NCBI RefSeq assembly: GCF_000346465.2
Contig: NC_034016.1
Location: 4,726,935 to 4,790,934, forward strand
From: Prunus persica
Taxonomy: Eukaryota; Streptophyta; Magnoliopsida; Rosales; Rosaceae
Direction: 5' to 3'
DNA length: 64,000 bases
In this document: positions 31,860 through 47,300 of the stretch, in pieces
How the letters are laid out: every line of letters begins with the position of its first letter
How positions within the stretch are numbered: position 1 is the stretch's first letter
Program-made: the position numbers and the translations under genes
The notes under the pieces: generated by a model
Database searches by the model: none
What the model saw: only the letters and a program-made list of their open reading frames with translations
What the model was told of the DNA's origin: nothing

Positions 31860-32720
31860 AGATATCGGTAATACCCAACTTGTCAAGTGAGTCTTCAAAT
31901 TGGCGCTTTGACATGGCATGGGTCAACATATCTGCAAGTTGCTTCAAAGAAGGCACAAAAGGTATAGAAATTAACTTATGCTCCCGCAACATATCTGCAA
32001 GTTGCCGATCAACTTCTACATGCTTAGTTCAATCATGTTGCACGAGATTGTTAGCAATTTCAAATGCAGACTGACTATCACAGTGGAGCTTTGTAATAGC
32101 ATCCAGTCTAAACTCAATTTCAGCAAATAACCACCACAACCACAACATTTCACAAACCCCTTGGGCAATCCCTCTATACTCAGACTCTATAGAGGACCGA
32201 GACAAAACATTTTGCTTCTTGCTACGCCACGTAACTAGGTTATCACCAACAAAGGTGAAGTAACCTGATGTAGAACGTCTATATGTAATACGCCTAGATA
32301 ATCTGCGTCAGTGTAACCTTCTAGATCCAAGTTGCCATTTTTCTTAAATAATAAACCTTTCCCAGAAGCAGAATTTAAGTAAATCAGAATACGCATCACA
32401 GCAGCCATATGATCCTCATTAGGTGAATGCATAAATTGTCTAGCAACGCTTACCAAAGAGGCAATATTAGGGCATGTGAGTGATAAATAGATCAATCTCA
32501 CAACCAATCTTTGGTATCTTTCTTTGTTAGTTGGGACCTTATCCACATAAATTCAAAGTTTATTATTCTTAACAATAGGTGTATCAGCTGGTTTACAGTC
32601 AAGCATTTCAGTATCTGCTAACAGCTCGCAGGTCCATGACATACTTCCTTTGTGGAAGAAATAAGCCATGTTTAGTAGGTGTCAAGAGCACATAACCAGT
32701 AACACTTTGTCTAATAGTAA
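31860..32720 (-). pseudogene. copia RT/RNase H remnant
   Basis: The best readable block is 32235-32546 (minus), with ERYQRLVVRLIYLSLTCP, a histidine/aspartate-rich stretch and EGYTDADYLG, the usual copia RNase H entry. Stops and shifts occur before and after. The 5' part of pol is deleted. Confidence 0.78.
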
Positions 32721-32779
32721 AGTAGGTGTCAAGAGTACAGAAATAGCCCATGAGACAGGAGCTGCATCATTATTAGCAA

Positions 32780-33945
32780 TCAGAAATGATCACGATGAGT
32801 CGGAAGAGTAGTAGAGAATAAAGTGGAATTATATGTCATTTGGTCAGTAGCTCCTGAATCAATAATCCAACATGTATCACGTGTATCATGGGCATGGAAA
32901 GCCCAGCCAAAATTACCTGGAGGCGGCGATGTTGGAGTGCTTGATACCACAGTCACGGCCACAACAGCAGTAGCTGTAAAGTGGATGTGCCCAGTGGTGA
33001 CGTCAACCATAGAAGTGGCAACAGCAACAACCACATGAGCTTCGTTACCTAGTTGTTCCTTTTTTAAACGCCTTCGTTCCTTCTCTCAATATGGTACCCT
33101 GTGCAATGCCCAGCATGTGTCGATAGTATGTCTCTTTTCACCATAGTGATCACACTTCAGTTTGTATTTTTCTGCAGAAGTCAGGCGACGAGAAACCAGA
33201 CCTTTTTCGCCAAGAAACCAAAGTAGTGTTTTTAGAAGCAAACACAACATTAGGTTCCCCAATCTTGGTGCCAGATCCAAGCATAGTAATCTGGTGTTGA
33301 GCCTCTCGACGGACCATAAAAAAGACATTTTCTATACTTGAACCTTTATTACTCCGTAGAATATCACTGTGGACATTGTTATAAGTATCATAAAGGCTAG
33401 CCAAATTTATACACATGATCTGCCATAACAGCAGCCTGAAAAGTCTTCATATCATTAGCACACTTCATCTGAAAAGGATGTCTCTTGTCTAATTCAAGCT
33501 AGATTACCTTAAGTTCGGCGAAATAGGTAGAGACAAGACGACCCTCTTGCTTGAGACGGGTAGCCTGACCCTGCAGTTCATATAGTTGGGATATGTCAGA
33601 ACCATTATAAAACATCTTATTAACAGCATCCCAAATTTCCTTAGCATTAGGTAGAGTATGAAATATATTCAACAAATTGGGTTTCATAGTTCGTAGCATC
33701 CAACTTTTCATAGTAGCATCAGTAATTTTCCACTTCCTATATTGTAGGTCCTGCGAATAAAGGGCAGCAGTGTCACCAGTTAGATAACCTAATTTGCCTT
33801 GTGTAGTAGCATGGAGTTTGATCATCGAAGCCTATATCTCATAGTTGGATCCATTCAATTCGAATCCCATAAGTAGATTGGTGGAAGATTCAATAGGAAC
33901 CATCACAATAGGGGTAAAAGAAGAAGATTCAATGATATCCGGCAT
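32780..33945 (-). pseudogene. copia gag/protease remnant
   Basis: From the 5' side: 33499-33825 reads GKLGYLTGDTAALYSQD and ELQGQATRLKQEGRLVSTYFAEL, the copia capsid region; then 33086-33328 with KCDHYGEKRHTIDTCW, a zinc-knuckle remnant; then 32780-33034 with CWIIDSGATDQMTYN, the protease active site. Frames do not join. Confidence 0.82.
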
Positions 33946-34133
33946 GGTGATAGATGGCGGCGGCTGCTAAAGATTAGGTGGCGACAAAGATAGTAAGTGA
34001 TATGAGATGACTCAGGCTTAGGTGTATAGGCGACACAGTTTTAGGTGTATAGGCTAGGTGCAACATAAATAAGTATTTTTAGGATTAGGGTTTTGATATT
34101 GTAAAGACAGATCAAACCTGCTCTGATACCAAC

Positions 34134-34252
34134 TCAAAAGTAATCTGGGTTTAAACTGATATGTTTATTCTGCTCCGATAAAATATAAATTCTATTCTTA
34201 ATAGGAACAATTCTATTCCTAATAGGAACTTTGACTTTGACTCAAGCCAACA
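34134..34252 (-). repeat. 5' LTR of the deleted copia element (shortened)
   Basis: It shares both ends with 31643-31838 but lacks about 80 internal bases, and a TTCTATTC..TAATAGGAAC unit is duplicated within it. Confidence 0.72.
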
Positions 34253-34689
34253 TGGTTTTGACCCACTTGATGACCCACACGGGTAATTTCAAGTGAAATG
34301 GGTCATGGGTGACCCAACTTGAAATGCCTAGCCTATATATAGATAGAGATGGGCATCATCTTTCTCAAGGATTTTGGATGATGAGAGGTTAAAGAGGCAA
34401 CACCATGCTCTTCCCTCCCCTCTACCATGGTCGGCCACCACTAGGAGGGATACTAGCACCTCCACCTCCTTGTGGTTCTTCATCTCCTCCTCCATCCTCT
34501 TCCTTTGGTGTGTATGAAGTTAGAGGCCAAATATTTGGGTGGCAAGCATCTCAGGTTTTTAGTTCCTATGGAGAATCATTTGGTGAAGGCCCTCCATGGG
34601 TGATCAACCTTGAGCTTTGCTCAAGGTAATGCTTTAAAGGTATAAAGAAATCTCTACTCTCTCTTTAGTAGTTCATAGAAGTGTCTAAG
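34253..34689. other. spacer between two LTR elements
   Basis: No gene recognised. A Pro-rich frame at 34405-34629 is low complexity and unlike known proteins. Confidence 0.45.
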
Positions 34690-37594
34690 TGACAGGACCC
34701 GCCCCAGAATTTTCCAGAAACCGGGGCGAATCCCGTCTTTGTTCCGACATCACCCCGATGCCGGGCCCACTTACTAAAAATCAAGACTTTCTACTAAAAT
34801 TTTGGCAGAGTCCCCCCTGTAAATTGAACAAATCCAACAAAATTCAACCTGCATAAAAATACAAAATAATCCCAACCAGCAGCATGCTTTAAAACGAATT
34901 AGCAGTTTACAATAAAGGCCTCCGGCTTTACAAATCAAACCCTAACAGGGGCGATAACAGAGCATGTCTAAGAACTTCAATTTCTACAAAACAGAGTTCA
35001 AAGGGAATAACATGAAGGAAGAGTCCTACGAAGGCTCAAGGCTCGGAAGCACACAATCCGGCTCTGCTGCGGAGCTCAATCAACTACTGGCTGGGGGGCG
35101 CAAAACAGGAATTTGTGAGTGGACAAAAATAAATTCAGTTCCGTATAAACCAACGTAATATAACCCCATCGTTTAGAAAACCATGCAAGAAATCCCATGC
35201 ATCTCAAAACCATCATACTCAAGTGTATATATATATATATAATATATACATCAAAACAAATCAATACCAGATGCCAAGTCCGAAATCCATAAAGAACGCT
35301 TTACAAAACCCACCATCCAAAACTTATAAATCCCATAACTAAACTCTCGAAAGCATACCTATTGGCACAACCAGCAAGGAAGTATCCTCACCGAAAAACA
35401 AGAATGAATGAATATATATATATATAAATATATAATATAAGAGATATATATATAATATAAATATGACCATCACCTAGTTGTACCGGGAGGGATTGTTTGA
35501 CTAGTCACCCTGGCAGAGTCCTCAAGAAGAGTCCTCAATCCACCATGTGACTAGGGAACGAGCCGTCCAACTGGGGGACCAACTCTCAGCCAGCACGTAC
35601 CGTCGATAGCCTCAAAACCCGTACATCTGTGACTAGTCCTACGTGCGCAGACTACCCAATCAAGGGTCTACAGTAACATCCCGTCAAGGATGCCTCGGGT
35701 TCCGACAATTCCAAGTATCTTAAGTTTCCGTATCCAAGTTCAAAATCCGGGGAGGTACATAGGGTAGTGCTTATAGCACTCCAAACTAACATTCTATACT
35801 CATCACTTTCCACAATCTTAGCTCAACAACCCAAGTACCCTACACATAGCCAAACATATATAGAAATTTTCAAAATCCATATAGTCATACTCAAGATACT
35901 CAAATATGTCAAAACCCAAAATATATTTCCAATGCTTCATAAAAATATCACTTTCAACAATTGCATAAATAATATATCCAAAATACCATTTAAAACATCA
36001 TGCATAATATTTCCCAAAATCCATATAAAATATACTTTCAATACCCAACTATGCCAAAGCGCTATAAAAACATCAAATTCAACCCATGAATATAAAATAA
36101 ATAATATAAGTAAATTTAGGTTTTACCCATAAAAAAACTTTCACTTTTGGAAAAAGCCAAAGCTTTTTCAAAAAAGACAGAAAAACCTCTCAACTTTCAA
36201 ACCAAAGACATGCAAATGTAAAGGATTCCTTAGGAAATCAAAAAATAAATAAGGATAATTTTGTCCATTTTGGCTTCTTTTAAATTTTTTCTCTCTCCTT
36301 TGGGCTTTTCCAAAGTCTCCCTATAATATATTCAATAAATCATTAAAAACATTATGCATAAATCTTTCATCAATAAAACCATGCATAAGATTTGAAAACA
36401 AAGTCCACTCACAAGTAGTTCCATGTTGCTTGACCCTAAGAGGGTCCCAGCTGCTTATGCGTGGTCGGAGTACCTATTTCAGAACACGTATACGAGATTA
36501 ATACGAAGTGTTTCGAATGAGTACTTTGAATTAAATATCCTAATTTCCCAGGTTTCTAGTAAGTGTACTAGGAATGAGACATTCTAAGGTCCAACTACCC
36601 AATTTGGACGATGGAACAACTTCGGGAGACACTAGGATATCGGCGGTCAAACTTTCCAATTCGGGTCAACCTGGCCCACGGGACCCACGACCTCCTTTTT
36701 ACAATCCGACAGTTCCTAAAGGTTTCACAAGGCCTAAGATACCCGTCTCGCAAGTTTGGTCCAAAACGGACGGTTAGATCGCTTACGATCGCACGATCAG
36801 ACGGTTATTATAAACCGCAAACTTTAAGTTATTGAATCGGAACATCCGGGGCGCCGATTCATGATCCGTGAAATCCTACATGATCCCAGGAATACCTAGA
36901 ACAACATATTTTAATTGGGAAACGATCCAATGGTCAGAACCTATCGAACCCGGAGAACGCACAATATGCGAAAATCCGTTCGATAGTCAAACGATGTCCG
37001 AATTGAGATCCGCAAAATCCTACACATTCGTGACAACCAGGAGATCGCATTGGGACAATAATGCCCCTCTGCTATAGTGCTCACGAGCCGCCACATGCGC
37101 TGGCAGAGCATGGGTGTCCAAAGCGATAAAGCTTCACCGGAAAATCTCCAAATTACAAGCCACCCTCCCGGCTACAGGTTCTACTCGATGAGTGAAACAC
37201 TTTATTAAACTGCACCCAAGTCCAATTCGGACGACAAGTGGCCGGAATCGGCGTCGAAAACTCACTGTTTAACCCCGAAACTTCACGGCTTCGATCCGGC
37301 AACCACCGTCGCCATTGTCGTCGCATAACCTAGGAAATAGCTAAAAGGGGAGGAGAGCTACCTATTCCAATCGACGGCACAGCTCGCGATGGCCGAAAAC
37401 GTCGCCGGTAACATCGGCAGTTTTGGCTGGTTTTTCACGTCGTTGCCACAGCCGTTTGCCGAGGGTGGTCTGGGTAGAGGAGGAAGAGAGGAAGCTTTTG
37501 CAAGAAACGGCACCTGAAATGGAGGTCGGACGGCGAAGTTCTTGCCGTCTGAAATTCCGGCGAAAAATAGAATCGGGGAGGGGGGTTTCAGCCG

Positions 37595-37640
<46 letters not shown>

Positions 37641-37905
37641 TTAGATATTTTAAACCCAAATCTTGAAATATTTACGATTTTACCATTGTCGATGTTTTGA
37701 TCGTAACTTTTTCGTTACAACTCCGAATTAAGCCTACTGCGTGTCTACGAATTCGTCTCAGTACAATCTTCCTAAAAATACCAGTCATGTTCCCAAACAC
37801 TTTCCGGGTAAGAAAATGACCACTGTACCCTTACCCCAAGGGTAAATTCGTAAATTCACTTAAATAATTTAAAATATGAATTAAATTTGGAGTCGGGGTG
37901 TTACA
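34690..37905 (-). mobile_element. probable solo LTR of a large gypsy-type retrotransposon, 3.2 kb
   Basis: On the minus strand it starts TGTAACACCCCGACTCC and ends GGGGCGGGTCCTGTCA, typical TG..CA termini of large plant gypsy-like LTRs. The 3,216 bp contain no coding frame, but do contain (AT)n tracts (about 35224-35240 and 35414-35460) and a (GA)n tract of about 43 bases (37597-37639). No second LTR, primer site or pol is next to it, so it is most likely what LTR-LTR recombination leaves. Flanking bases (CTAAG and ATTCA) do not match, so the boundaries or the solo-LTR reading could be wrong. Confidence 0.6.
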
Positions 37906-38274
37906 ATTCAATCCCTTTAGGCCTAAAGACACTTGGGTTAGTAGTTCGTAGGAATCAATATGATTCATACTCCAATTCTAGATAGGTTAGAAAACATCTT
38001 CAATGTGAATCCGAAGTCTGACTCCTCAATCCAACTTCTCCTTAATTCAATTTCTTATCACCCAATTTCAGATTAGTAAACTTGCCATAATCTTCAAAAA
38101 AGATAATTAAAGTCCAAGCTATCCTTACCAACTAGCCTAACATGTGTCTGCAATAAAAATTTAGTCTTTAATTGTAAAAAGTTATTCAATTCTTTGATTT
38201 CGAATACAAAAGTTCAAAACTAAAAGAGAAGGCCCAAAAAAATTAGTGAGTCACACAGACAAAAGGCCATGTTA

Positions 38275-39451
38275 GGCCATCCCCAATGGTTGGAACTCTA
38301 AAAGAGGTTGATAGAGCCTCATTTAGAACTCTGATGGAATCTTTGGGGCTGTAAAGCCATCTCTCTCACAATGGGAAGCTCTATATCTTGGGTTTTATAT
38401 ATTTTTTTATGATGTAATTTGATTTATGTGCTTTTTTTGTTTTTTGTTTTTGTTAACTTATTCTTTTTTAAAATCAAAATTTGGACAAGATTTTAAATAA
38501 TAATAAAAAAATTGGTGGGCATTTATAGGAAGAATTGGTATGAGACCTAAAAAAATAAAAAACAAAACAAAAATTCAGACTAGCCGTTGAGCTCTTGTAG
38601 CCGTTGGCCCACTTGACCAAAAAAAAAACAATGGAACTAGCTGTTGAGAGCTTGTTGCTAGAGTTGTCAATGGATTAGATTTTGATTCAAATATGATGTA
38701 ATTAATAGGAGATGGATTGGACTTCTCAATCTGACAATCCGATTACAATCCGATCCAACTTAGTATGAAGTACAATTTAATTTTTATATGCTTAATATTA
38801 ATATTTGATATGTGTAAATGAGTAATTTTAGTTTTATATGCACTAAGAATAGACTTAAAACTAATTTTTATGATAAAATATCAAAAGTTGATAGAAAAAG
38901 TAGATAAATACAATAAAAGAACGAGACTACTAATGAAATTTTGATTTTTTGTACATATCAAAATAAATCCGATAATAATCTGACTGATCCGAATTCGATG
39001 CTTAATGGATATGGATTGATTGGTACAATCCGATAGTCCGAATACAATCTAAATCTAATAATCCGATTATAAATGACTTCATATTTGAATTGAGGTATGT
39101 GATCCGAATCTGATCTTTTTATACCCCTACATGTAGCCACTGGTCAAATTATTAAAAATAAATAAATAAAGTGGTTAGCAACCTTTGTTTGGGCGAGTAG
39201 ATATGCTACAGTCGCAAGGAGCGTCACCGACAACACGCATGGGCTCGTAGCTTTTCCTTTTATGCGGATCCTACTAAGTTTCAAGAGCTTCAACCATGTA
39301 CCTATATTCCGGTTGAGCTCTGGTGAGGCTCAAGCATTTAGGGCCTCAAAATTGGACCACTGGAGATGGTTTTTTTTTGTGTGGATGGGTTTCTATTTAT
39401 TGGAGCCCAAAAGTGGTGATGCACCCCTTAGAGCCCCCATTGGGGATGACC
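38275..39451. mobile_element. Tourist/PIF-Harbinger-like element, 1.18 kb
   Basis: The ends are inverted (left GGCCATCCCCAATGG, right CCATTGGGGATGACC) and are flanked by the trinucleotide TTA on both sides (38272-38274 and 39452-39454), the classical PIF/Harbinger target duplication. No transposase; the interior is AT-rich. Confidence 0.82.
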
Positions 39452-39526
39452 TTACTTCTACACTTGGTCTAAAACGTTGCAAGAAAAGAAAATTCATTTT
39501 TGTCAAGTAGGTACTTCAATGCCTAA

Positions 39527-41551
<2,025 letters not shown>

Positions 41552-41739
41552 CAATGATTTACTAATGGAGGGACTTGCATGTAAGTTTTTCGTTGTATGA
41601 ATTTGTAGGGTATTACAGGTTTGGATACAAATTTGAAATGATCTCCAAGTTTGACGAGTTTTATATAGTTAAAATTATTATTTATTATTATTTTCAACAG
41701 CATTGCGCTTAAAAGAAAAACAGGTGCAATGAGCATGGA

Positions 41740-43470
41740 ATGGCCAATTTGGAGTCCTTGTTACAGAAATGCACCTCTCTCGCCCGCATCAAGCAGCTCC
41801 AATCCCACCTCCTAACAAGTGGGAAATTCCAATTCTACCCCTCCCTCACCACCAAACTCATCGAGCTCTGTGCCCTCTCCCCCATCGCCGACCTCTCTCA
41901 TGCCATAACTCTCTTCCACCAACTGCGAAAGCCTTCAACCAATCAATGGAACGCCGTCGTTCGGGGCCTCGCCCAAAGCCTCCAACCCACCCAAGCCATC
42001 TCATGGTACAAGACCATGTCAAAAGCCTCCCAAAAGGTCGACGCCCTCACGTGCTCCTTCGCTTTGAAAGCGTGCGCACGTGCATTGGCTTTCTCTGAGG
42101 CCATGCAGATTCACTCTCAGATTGTACGGTTTGGGTTTGGGGTCGACGTGTTGCTGCAAACCACTTTGCTAGACGTGTATGCTAAAGTCGGCGACCTGGG
42201 TTTTGCACAGAAGGTGTTCGATGAAATGAGTGAGAGGGATATAGCTTCTTGGAATGCTTTAATTGCTGGGTTGGCTCAGGGGAGTCGGCCCACTGAAGCT
42301 ATAGCTCTGTTTAAAAGAATGAGCGAAGAAGAGGGTTTGAAGCCCAATGAAGTCACGGTCCTGGGTGCGCTCTCGGCCTGTTCGCAATTGGGTGGAGTGA
42401 AAGGAGGAGAGAAAATACATGTCTATATAATGGAGGAGAAGCTTGATATGCACGTCATTGTGTGCAATGCGGTTATTGATATGTATGCCAAATGCGGCTT
42501 TGTGGATAAAGCATATTGGGTGTTTAAGAATATGAAATGTGGGAAGAATTTGATAACGTGGAATACGATGATAATGGCGTTTGCTATGCATGGCGATGGT
42601 GGTAAAGCGCTTGAGCTTTTTGGGGAGATGGCTAAAAGTGGGGTGTGCCCTGATGCAGTGTCGTATCTTGCTGCTCTCTGTGCGTGCAATCATGCAGGAC
42701 TGGTGGAAGATGGGGTTAGGTTATTTAATTCAATGGAGGTGCAAGGGGTGTCCCCTAATGTTAAGCATTATGGTACTGTGGTCGATTTGTTGGGACGAGC
42801 GGGGCGGCTTCAAGAGGCTTACCAGATTATAGATTCTATGCCTATGTTTGCTGATGTGGTGCTTTGGCAGACTTTACTTGGTGCTAGCAAGACTTATGGG
42901 AATGTGGAAATGGCAGAAATGGCATCACGGAAACTAGTTGAGATGGGGTCTAAGGGTTGTGGTGATTTTGTGTTGTTATCAAATGTTTACGCGGCTCATG
43001 AGAGATGGGACGACGTAGGCAGGGTGAGGGAGGCGATGAAGAGAAGGGATGTGAAGAAGATACCAGGTTTCGGTTACATAGAAGTGGACGGTGTGATACA
43101 CAAGTTTGTGAATGGTGATCAAAGCCATGTTAAATGGCGTGAGATTTATGCAAAGCTAGACGAGATTATGTTGAGCGTCAAAGCCTATGGATATGTGGCC
43201 AAGACTAATAATGTGCTGCATGATATAGGGGAGGAGGAGAAAGAAAATGCATTGAGTTATCATTGTGAGAAGTTGGCTGTGGCTTTTGGTTTGATTAGTA
43301 CCAGTGAGGGGACACCAATTCAGGTGATTAAGAACCTAAGAATATGTGATGATTGTCATGCTGTGATCAAACTTATTTCAAAGATTTATAATAGGGAAAT
43401 AATTGTGAGGGATCGAGCCCGGTTTCACAGATTTAAAGAAGGATGTTGTTCCTGCAGAGATTATTGGTGA
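41740..43470 (+). CDS. DYW-class pentatricopeptide repeat protein (At1g34160-like)
   Basis: 576 residues, one exon. DYW-class PPR proteins bind organelle transcripts and usually direct C-to-U RNA editing in mitochondria or plastids. The start MANLESLLQKC matches my memory of At1g34160. P-L-S type repeats fill about residues 30-400, with signatures such as NQWNAVVRGLA, DVYAKVGDLGFAQKVFDEM, DIASWNALIAGLAQ and IDMYAKCGFVDKAYWVF. E/E+ motifs follow (KKIPGFGYIEVDG), then the DYW deaminase-like domain: H508-C-E510 of the HxE zinc site, C536-x2-C539, C569/C570/C572 and the terminal DYW. Length and all key residues are intact. A Tourist element ends 188 bases upstream, within the probable promoter. 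Confidence 0.95.
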   Translation: MANLESLLQKCTSLARIKQLQSHLLTSGKFQFYPSLTTKLIELCALSPIADLSHAITLFHQLRKPSTNQWNAVVRGLAQSLQPTQAISWYKTMSKASQKVDALTCSFALKACARALAFSEAMQIHSQIVRFGFGVDVLLQTTLLDVYAKVGDLGFAQKVFDEMSERDIASWNALIAGLAQGSRPTEAIALFKRMSEEEGLKPNEVTVLGALSACSQLGGVKGGEKIHVYIMEEKLDMHVIVCNAVIDMYAKCGFVDKAYWVFKNMKCGKNLITWNTMIMAFAMHGDGGKALELFGEMAKSGVCPDAVSYLAALCACNHAGLVEDGVRLFNSMEVQGVSPNVKHYGTVVDLLGRAGRLQEAYQIIDSMPMFADVVLWQTLLGASKTYGNVEMAEMASRKLVEMGSKGCGDFVLLSNVYAAHERWDDVGRVREAMKRRDVKKIPGFGYIEVDGVIHKFVNGDQSHVKWREIYAKLDEIMLSVKAYGYVAKTNNVLHDIGEEEKENALSYHCEKLAVAFGLISTSEGTPIQVIKNLRICDDCHAVIKLISKIYNREIIVRDRARFHRFKEGCCSCRDYW

Positions 43471-44397
43471 CATTCATTTGTTCTAACATCGGAAGGAGAA
43501 TGAAATTAAAGGGTTTGAAGCCTCTCTGATGGATCTACAGAAAGTGTTGTTGATCAATTTCGTTATGTATTTATCCTTTTAAAGGAAAACACAGATGATT
43601 TGAAAAATAAAATCTGCAGATACAGGTACAGTGCAAGCATCTCTTTCGTGTTTCTTCCAATGCAGAAATCTGTCCACGCACATCAGCCAAAATAAACATT
43701 TTGAAATGCATTCATCTTGTATATAATCCAAAAAACTAGTAACTGGATATATGGTTGATTAGAGTACTGAAAAGAAGAACCGTAGCTTCATGTGTAATTT
43801 GTACTTAGAAGAGCATTCAAGCGCCAACCGGTTACTAAGTTAAACTGGCTGGTAACATAACACAGTCAAATTGTATGAAAATAGAGCATTACTATCTATC
43901 CCGTGGTGCTGTTTAAAATTAAGACCCACAGGGTGCTGTTTAAAATTAAGACCCACAGGGTGCTGTTGTGGTATGTGCAAAGTGTAATTTCTGAAAAATA
44001 TACGAATTCTATAATCACACTAATCTTCAGTGTTAGTTCAACTCTGTTATTAAAAAAAAAAAAAAATCTGAACTTCTCACACCACATACAAATCCAAGTA
44101 CATCAATCTTTGACAGGCTGAATAATTGCCTTAAAACTACTGTTGCATAACCATGAACAAATATGCTACAAATTAGACAGCTGAGAATCTCACAATTACA
44201 ATGAATAAGGCAGGTTGGTGGAATTAACACAACCAAGCAAAGACAAAATATTGCCACAGCCAAAAAAGGACTAACTCGAACCACAAAACCCTCCTGCTAG
44301 AACCTAGAACATAGACTTGATATAACAATTCTAATCCAGATTCCCAAGGATGACAAAACCTCAGCAAAATAATTTCCCTGCGTGAAGTGAGCTTGAA
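43471..44397. other. convergent 3' flanks of the PPR and hydroxylase genes
   Basis: Holds both genes' probable 3' UTRs. A 27-bp unit starting GGTGCTGTTTAAAATTAAG is repeated 2.4 times at 43905-43967. No other gene or element is seen. Confidence 0.55.
43905..43967. repeat. tandem repeat, 27-bp unit
   Basis: Copies start at 43905 and 43932 with a partial third at 43959; they are identical by eye. Confidence 0.88.
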
Positions 44398-47300
44398 TTA
44401 GTTAACTGACAGATTGTTGTGATTCAAATAGTCTTTCATTGCCTTCACTGCCCTTGCTTCTAAACCCCCTTCAGGTCTCTTCACAAGATTATAAGGCATG
44501 TAGGTCCCAAAAAGTTTATCCCATAGAGGGAAGAACGGCTGAGAATAGTTGTACTTCAAGCCTTGAAGTTGATGATGTATGTCATGATAAGCAGTATTGT
44601 TCTGGAATAAAATATGGAAGATATTACCGGGCAACCAAAGTCCACAGTGATCATCAACAGTTTTAATCACTGCAAAGCAGAAGAATATAACCGCCGTCCG
44701 TGCCGTCATCCCTGAGACTAGAAAAGAGATGGCCCCACCGAAAGTGTCGAGCAAGAGACCCTCAAGGGGGTGATTATAAAGGGCTCCAATGGCATATGGA
44801 ACAACAAGTTTGTGGTGCTGAGAATGAACATGGCGGTACAAAAACTTGTTCTGATGCATGTAGCGGTGCACAAAGTACTGCCACGTGTCCATGACTAGCA
44901 TTGCGATAACAATCTGCACAATCTGGACAGGTATCGAGGGCTGAACTGTGATCCCCAAGCTATTTGCCTTTGAGGTCAACTGTAGCAAAAAGCCATGAAC
45001 TTATTAGTCATAAAAATAGTTGATACAAAGGACCTTCCAAATTTGACACATAAGAGTAACAGTTCACTACGAAATGTTGAAATGAAATGAAAACAAGAAT
45101 GGAATATTGAGAGAGTTGGAGGAAAAGTAGGAAGCATAGAAAATTGCTAAGGAATGTAACTGGTCTTATCCATCATTTTGGGGAAATTGACATCCTAGAT
45201 TGTCCATTCCTTTATTTTCTTTTTCCCAACAAAACAATGGACTAGGAATATTTACTTCATTTCAGTTTCATTGATTCCAATGAACCAAATACTACCTAAG
45301 AATAAAGTCCTACCATGAGTCACAAATCATTACAAAATATCAATTGGTTAATGCCTAACTGCCTAAGTTACATCACTAGTCCAAATTATACAGCAGGTAA
45401 ACCATACACCTCACGTAAGATAGTAAAGCTATGGAATCAACCAAACAACCAACCAAGGCATTCAATTCAAATCTTTAGCAGATTAACAAGATTGACATAT
45501 ACATAATTTGAAGTTCAAAACTCTTCAACTGATAAACCAAAAGGGCCAAAAAAACAAGCAAAGAAAGCCATCTAAGATACGTATAAATAAAGAACATCAA
45601 GTCATCTACACAATGGCCTTTTCACCCTAAACAACATAAGGAAATATGATTTCTTCTCAAACATTAGACCTGACTATACAACCCCAAAATTACCCAGTAA
45701 ATTCCCAACCCGATCTGAGGTTAAGAAGTTAAGATTTAGGTCACACCATATGCTAAGAGATCCCATGATCTAAGTTACATGTGCTGCAGGTAACTTCCGT
45801 ATTAGCTATGTTGAACAGCTTTATGGTCATCAAAAGCATAGTTAGCAAGCAGAACATAAATAAAAAAATAAAAAAATTATTAGTTCCTTAATTGGAAAGT
45901 AAGCAAGTGGGTTTTACAAAATTTCATCAACATGCTATTCCTAATAATTATAATTACGTGTTATTGAAAATTACACTGTAGAAGAAATAACTTGAAAATT
46001 CTACTATATAAAAATGCTATTACCTCACGTGAACAAGTTTGCATTGCTCAAAAGAAAGGCAGAAGCAATCAGATTATGTTCGAGGAGGTAATGATTTTTC
46101 TTGAAGAAAACAACCATCCGTATAGTTTATTAAAAAGAAACACTGATAATTTTGATAAATCAATGCACAAAATGCATAATTTCCTACAGATGAGAGAAAA
46201 GAGAATAAAGAATGCTTCTTATCCCTGAACTTATCATCCTGAATATCAGATTGATAACATTTAATTGGGTATTCATAGCAGACTTGAAGTTTGTTGGACA
46301 AATATGGCAGCAATGGGATTTTCCCTTGTTAAAGAGCATCGACTCCGATACCATATTAGACAACCACTAGCATGGTTCCTTGTGGTCTCAATTAAGAGAG
46401 AATCACTTTTTCAGTAACTTTCCTTTTAGTATGTTTCCTAGTTATAATTGGTTTTGGTTTCTAATTGGGATTTCGCTTCCTTTTCCAACTGTAACATGGG
46501 AATTTATAGAGCCTTTATATACTTACTAGGGTCTTGGCCTTATGCATGTGATCATTCAACCTTTTGAGTATTTTGCCTCTTCTAAATTTGAAATAGACTA
46601 AGAGAAAAACTTTATGAGTTTGAGTTATTTGAGTTTTTCTGGATGTAATTAGGGTTCTCTATTGAGAAAGAGTGAGACTGCTTAAGTGTGAGCGATCGAA
46701 AGAGACTCCGCTCGTGGGTGTAGCACAGTTGGGGTAAAGTAAAGTATACGAAATAATTCTAAAACAAAATTGTTGTATCCACAATTTATTTTATGCACAT
46801 GTAAATCCTCTTAATTCAATTCAGTAACAAATCTAAATAATAGATTCATCACGAACACGTTAATCCAGAATTTTGTGTGCACGATTTTAGGCTGGGAATT
46901 TGAATCCAAAATTCCTAACTAGAACCCAAGAGCATAGACTTTTAGGGAATGGGCCATCACTATAGATCACACTACCACCCCAACCCCATCTTGCATGTGG
47001 AGAGGCAAAGAAATGGAGACAGTGAAGAAACTTATAGGCGCATCCCACCATGCACCTTGCAAACAAGAAGGAAGTGGGGAATTAGGATTAGAGGTTTTGA
47101 ACCCAATACGTCCCGCAACCAGTACTCTGAGCTTTTGATACATACAAAGACAAAGAGGGAAAAAAAAAATAGATGCAGCCCTACCCTCCAAACCACAAAG
47201 AAGTGGGTGGTTGAGATTAGGTTCCAACCCAGAAGCTCCTGCAACAAGAGCATTCATATGATGATAGACAACCACTAGAGACCAAAAGCTTAAGCTATTA

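Larger units (their letters stand above)
31643..34252 (-). mobile_element. internally deleted copia element
   Basis: The element is on the minus strand, with LTRs at 31643-31838 (196 bp) and 34134-34252 (119 bp; the middle is missing). A primer site GGTATCAGAGC (rc of about 34121-34131) and a purine tract at about 31839-31851 set the orientation. Only the ends of the coding region survive: RNase H/RT remnants (31860-32720) join directly to gag/protease remnants (32780-33945), so integrase and most of RT are gone. The text around the purine tract (CTCCCC..AAGTTGG) matches the nested copia at 8778. Flanks TGGTT and GGGTTA are only similar, so the target duplication is uncertain. Confidence 0.85.

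Noticed and set aside
35767..36132. 121-codon frame in the solo LTR
   Set aside because: An AT-driven Ile/Asn/Lys-rich frame with no start context or family resemblance.
42259..42693. 144-codon minus frame inside the PPR gene
   Set aside because: Shadow of the PPR coding sequence, which has full domain support on the plus strand.
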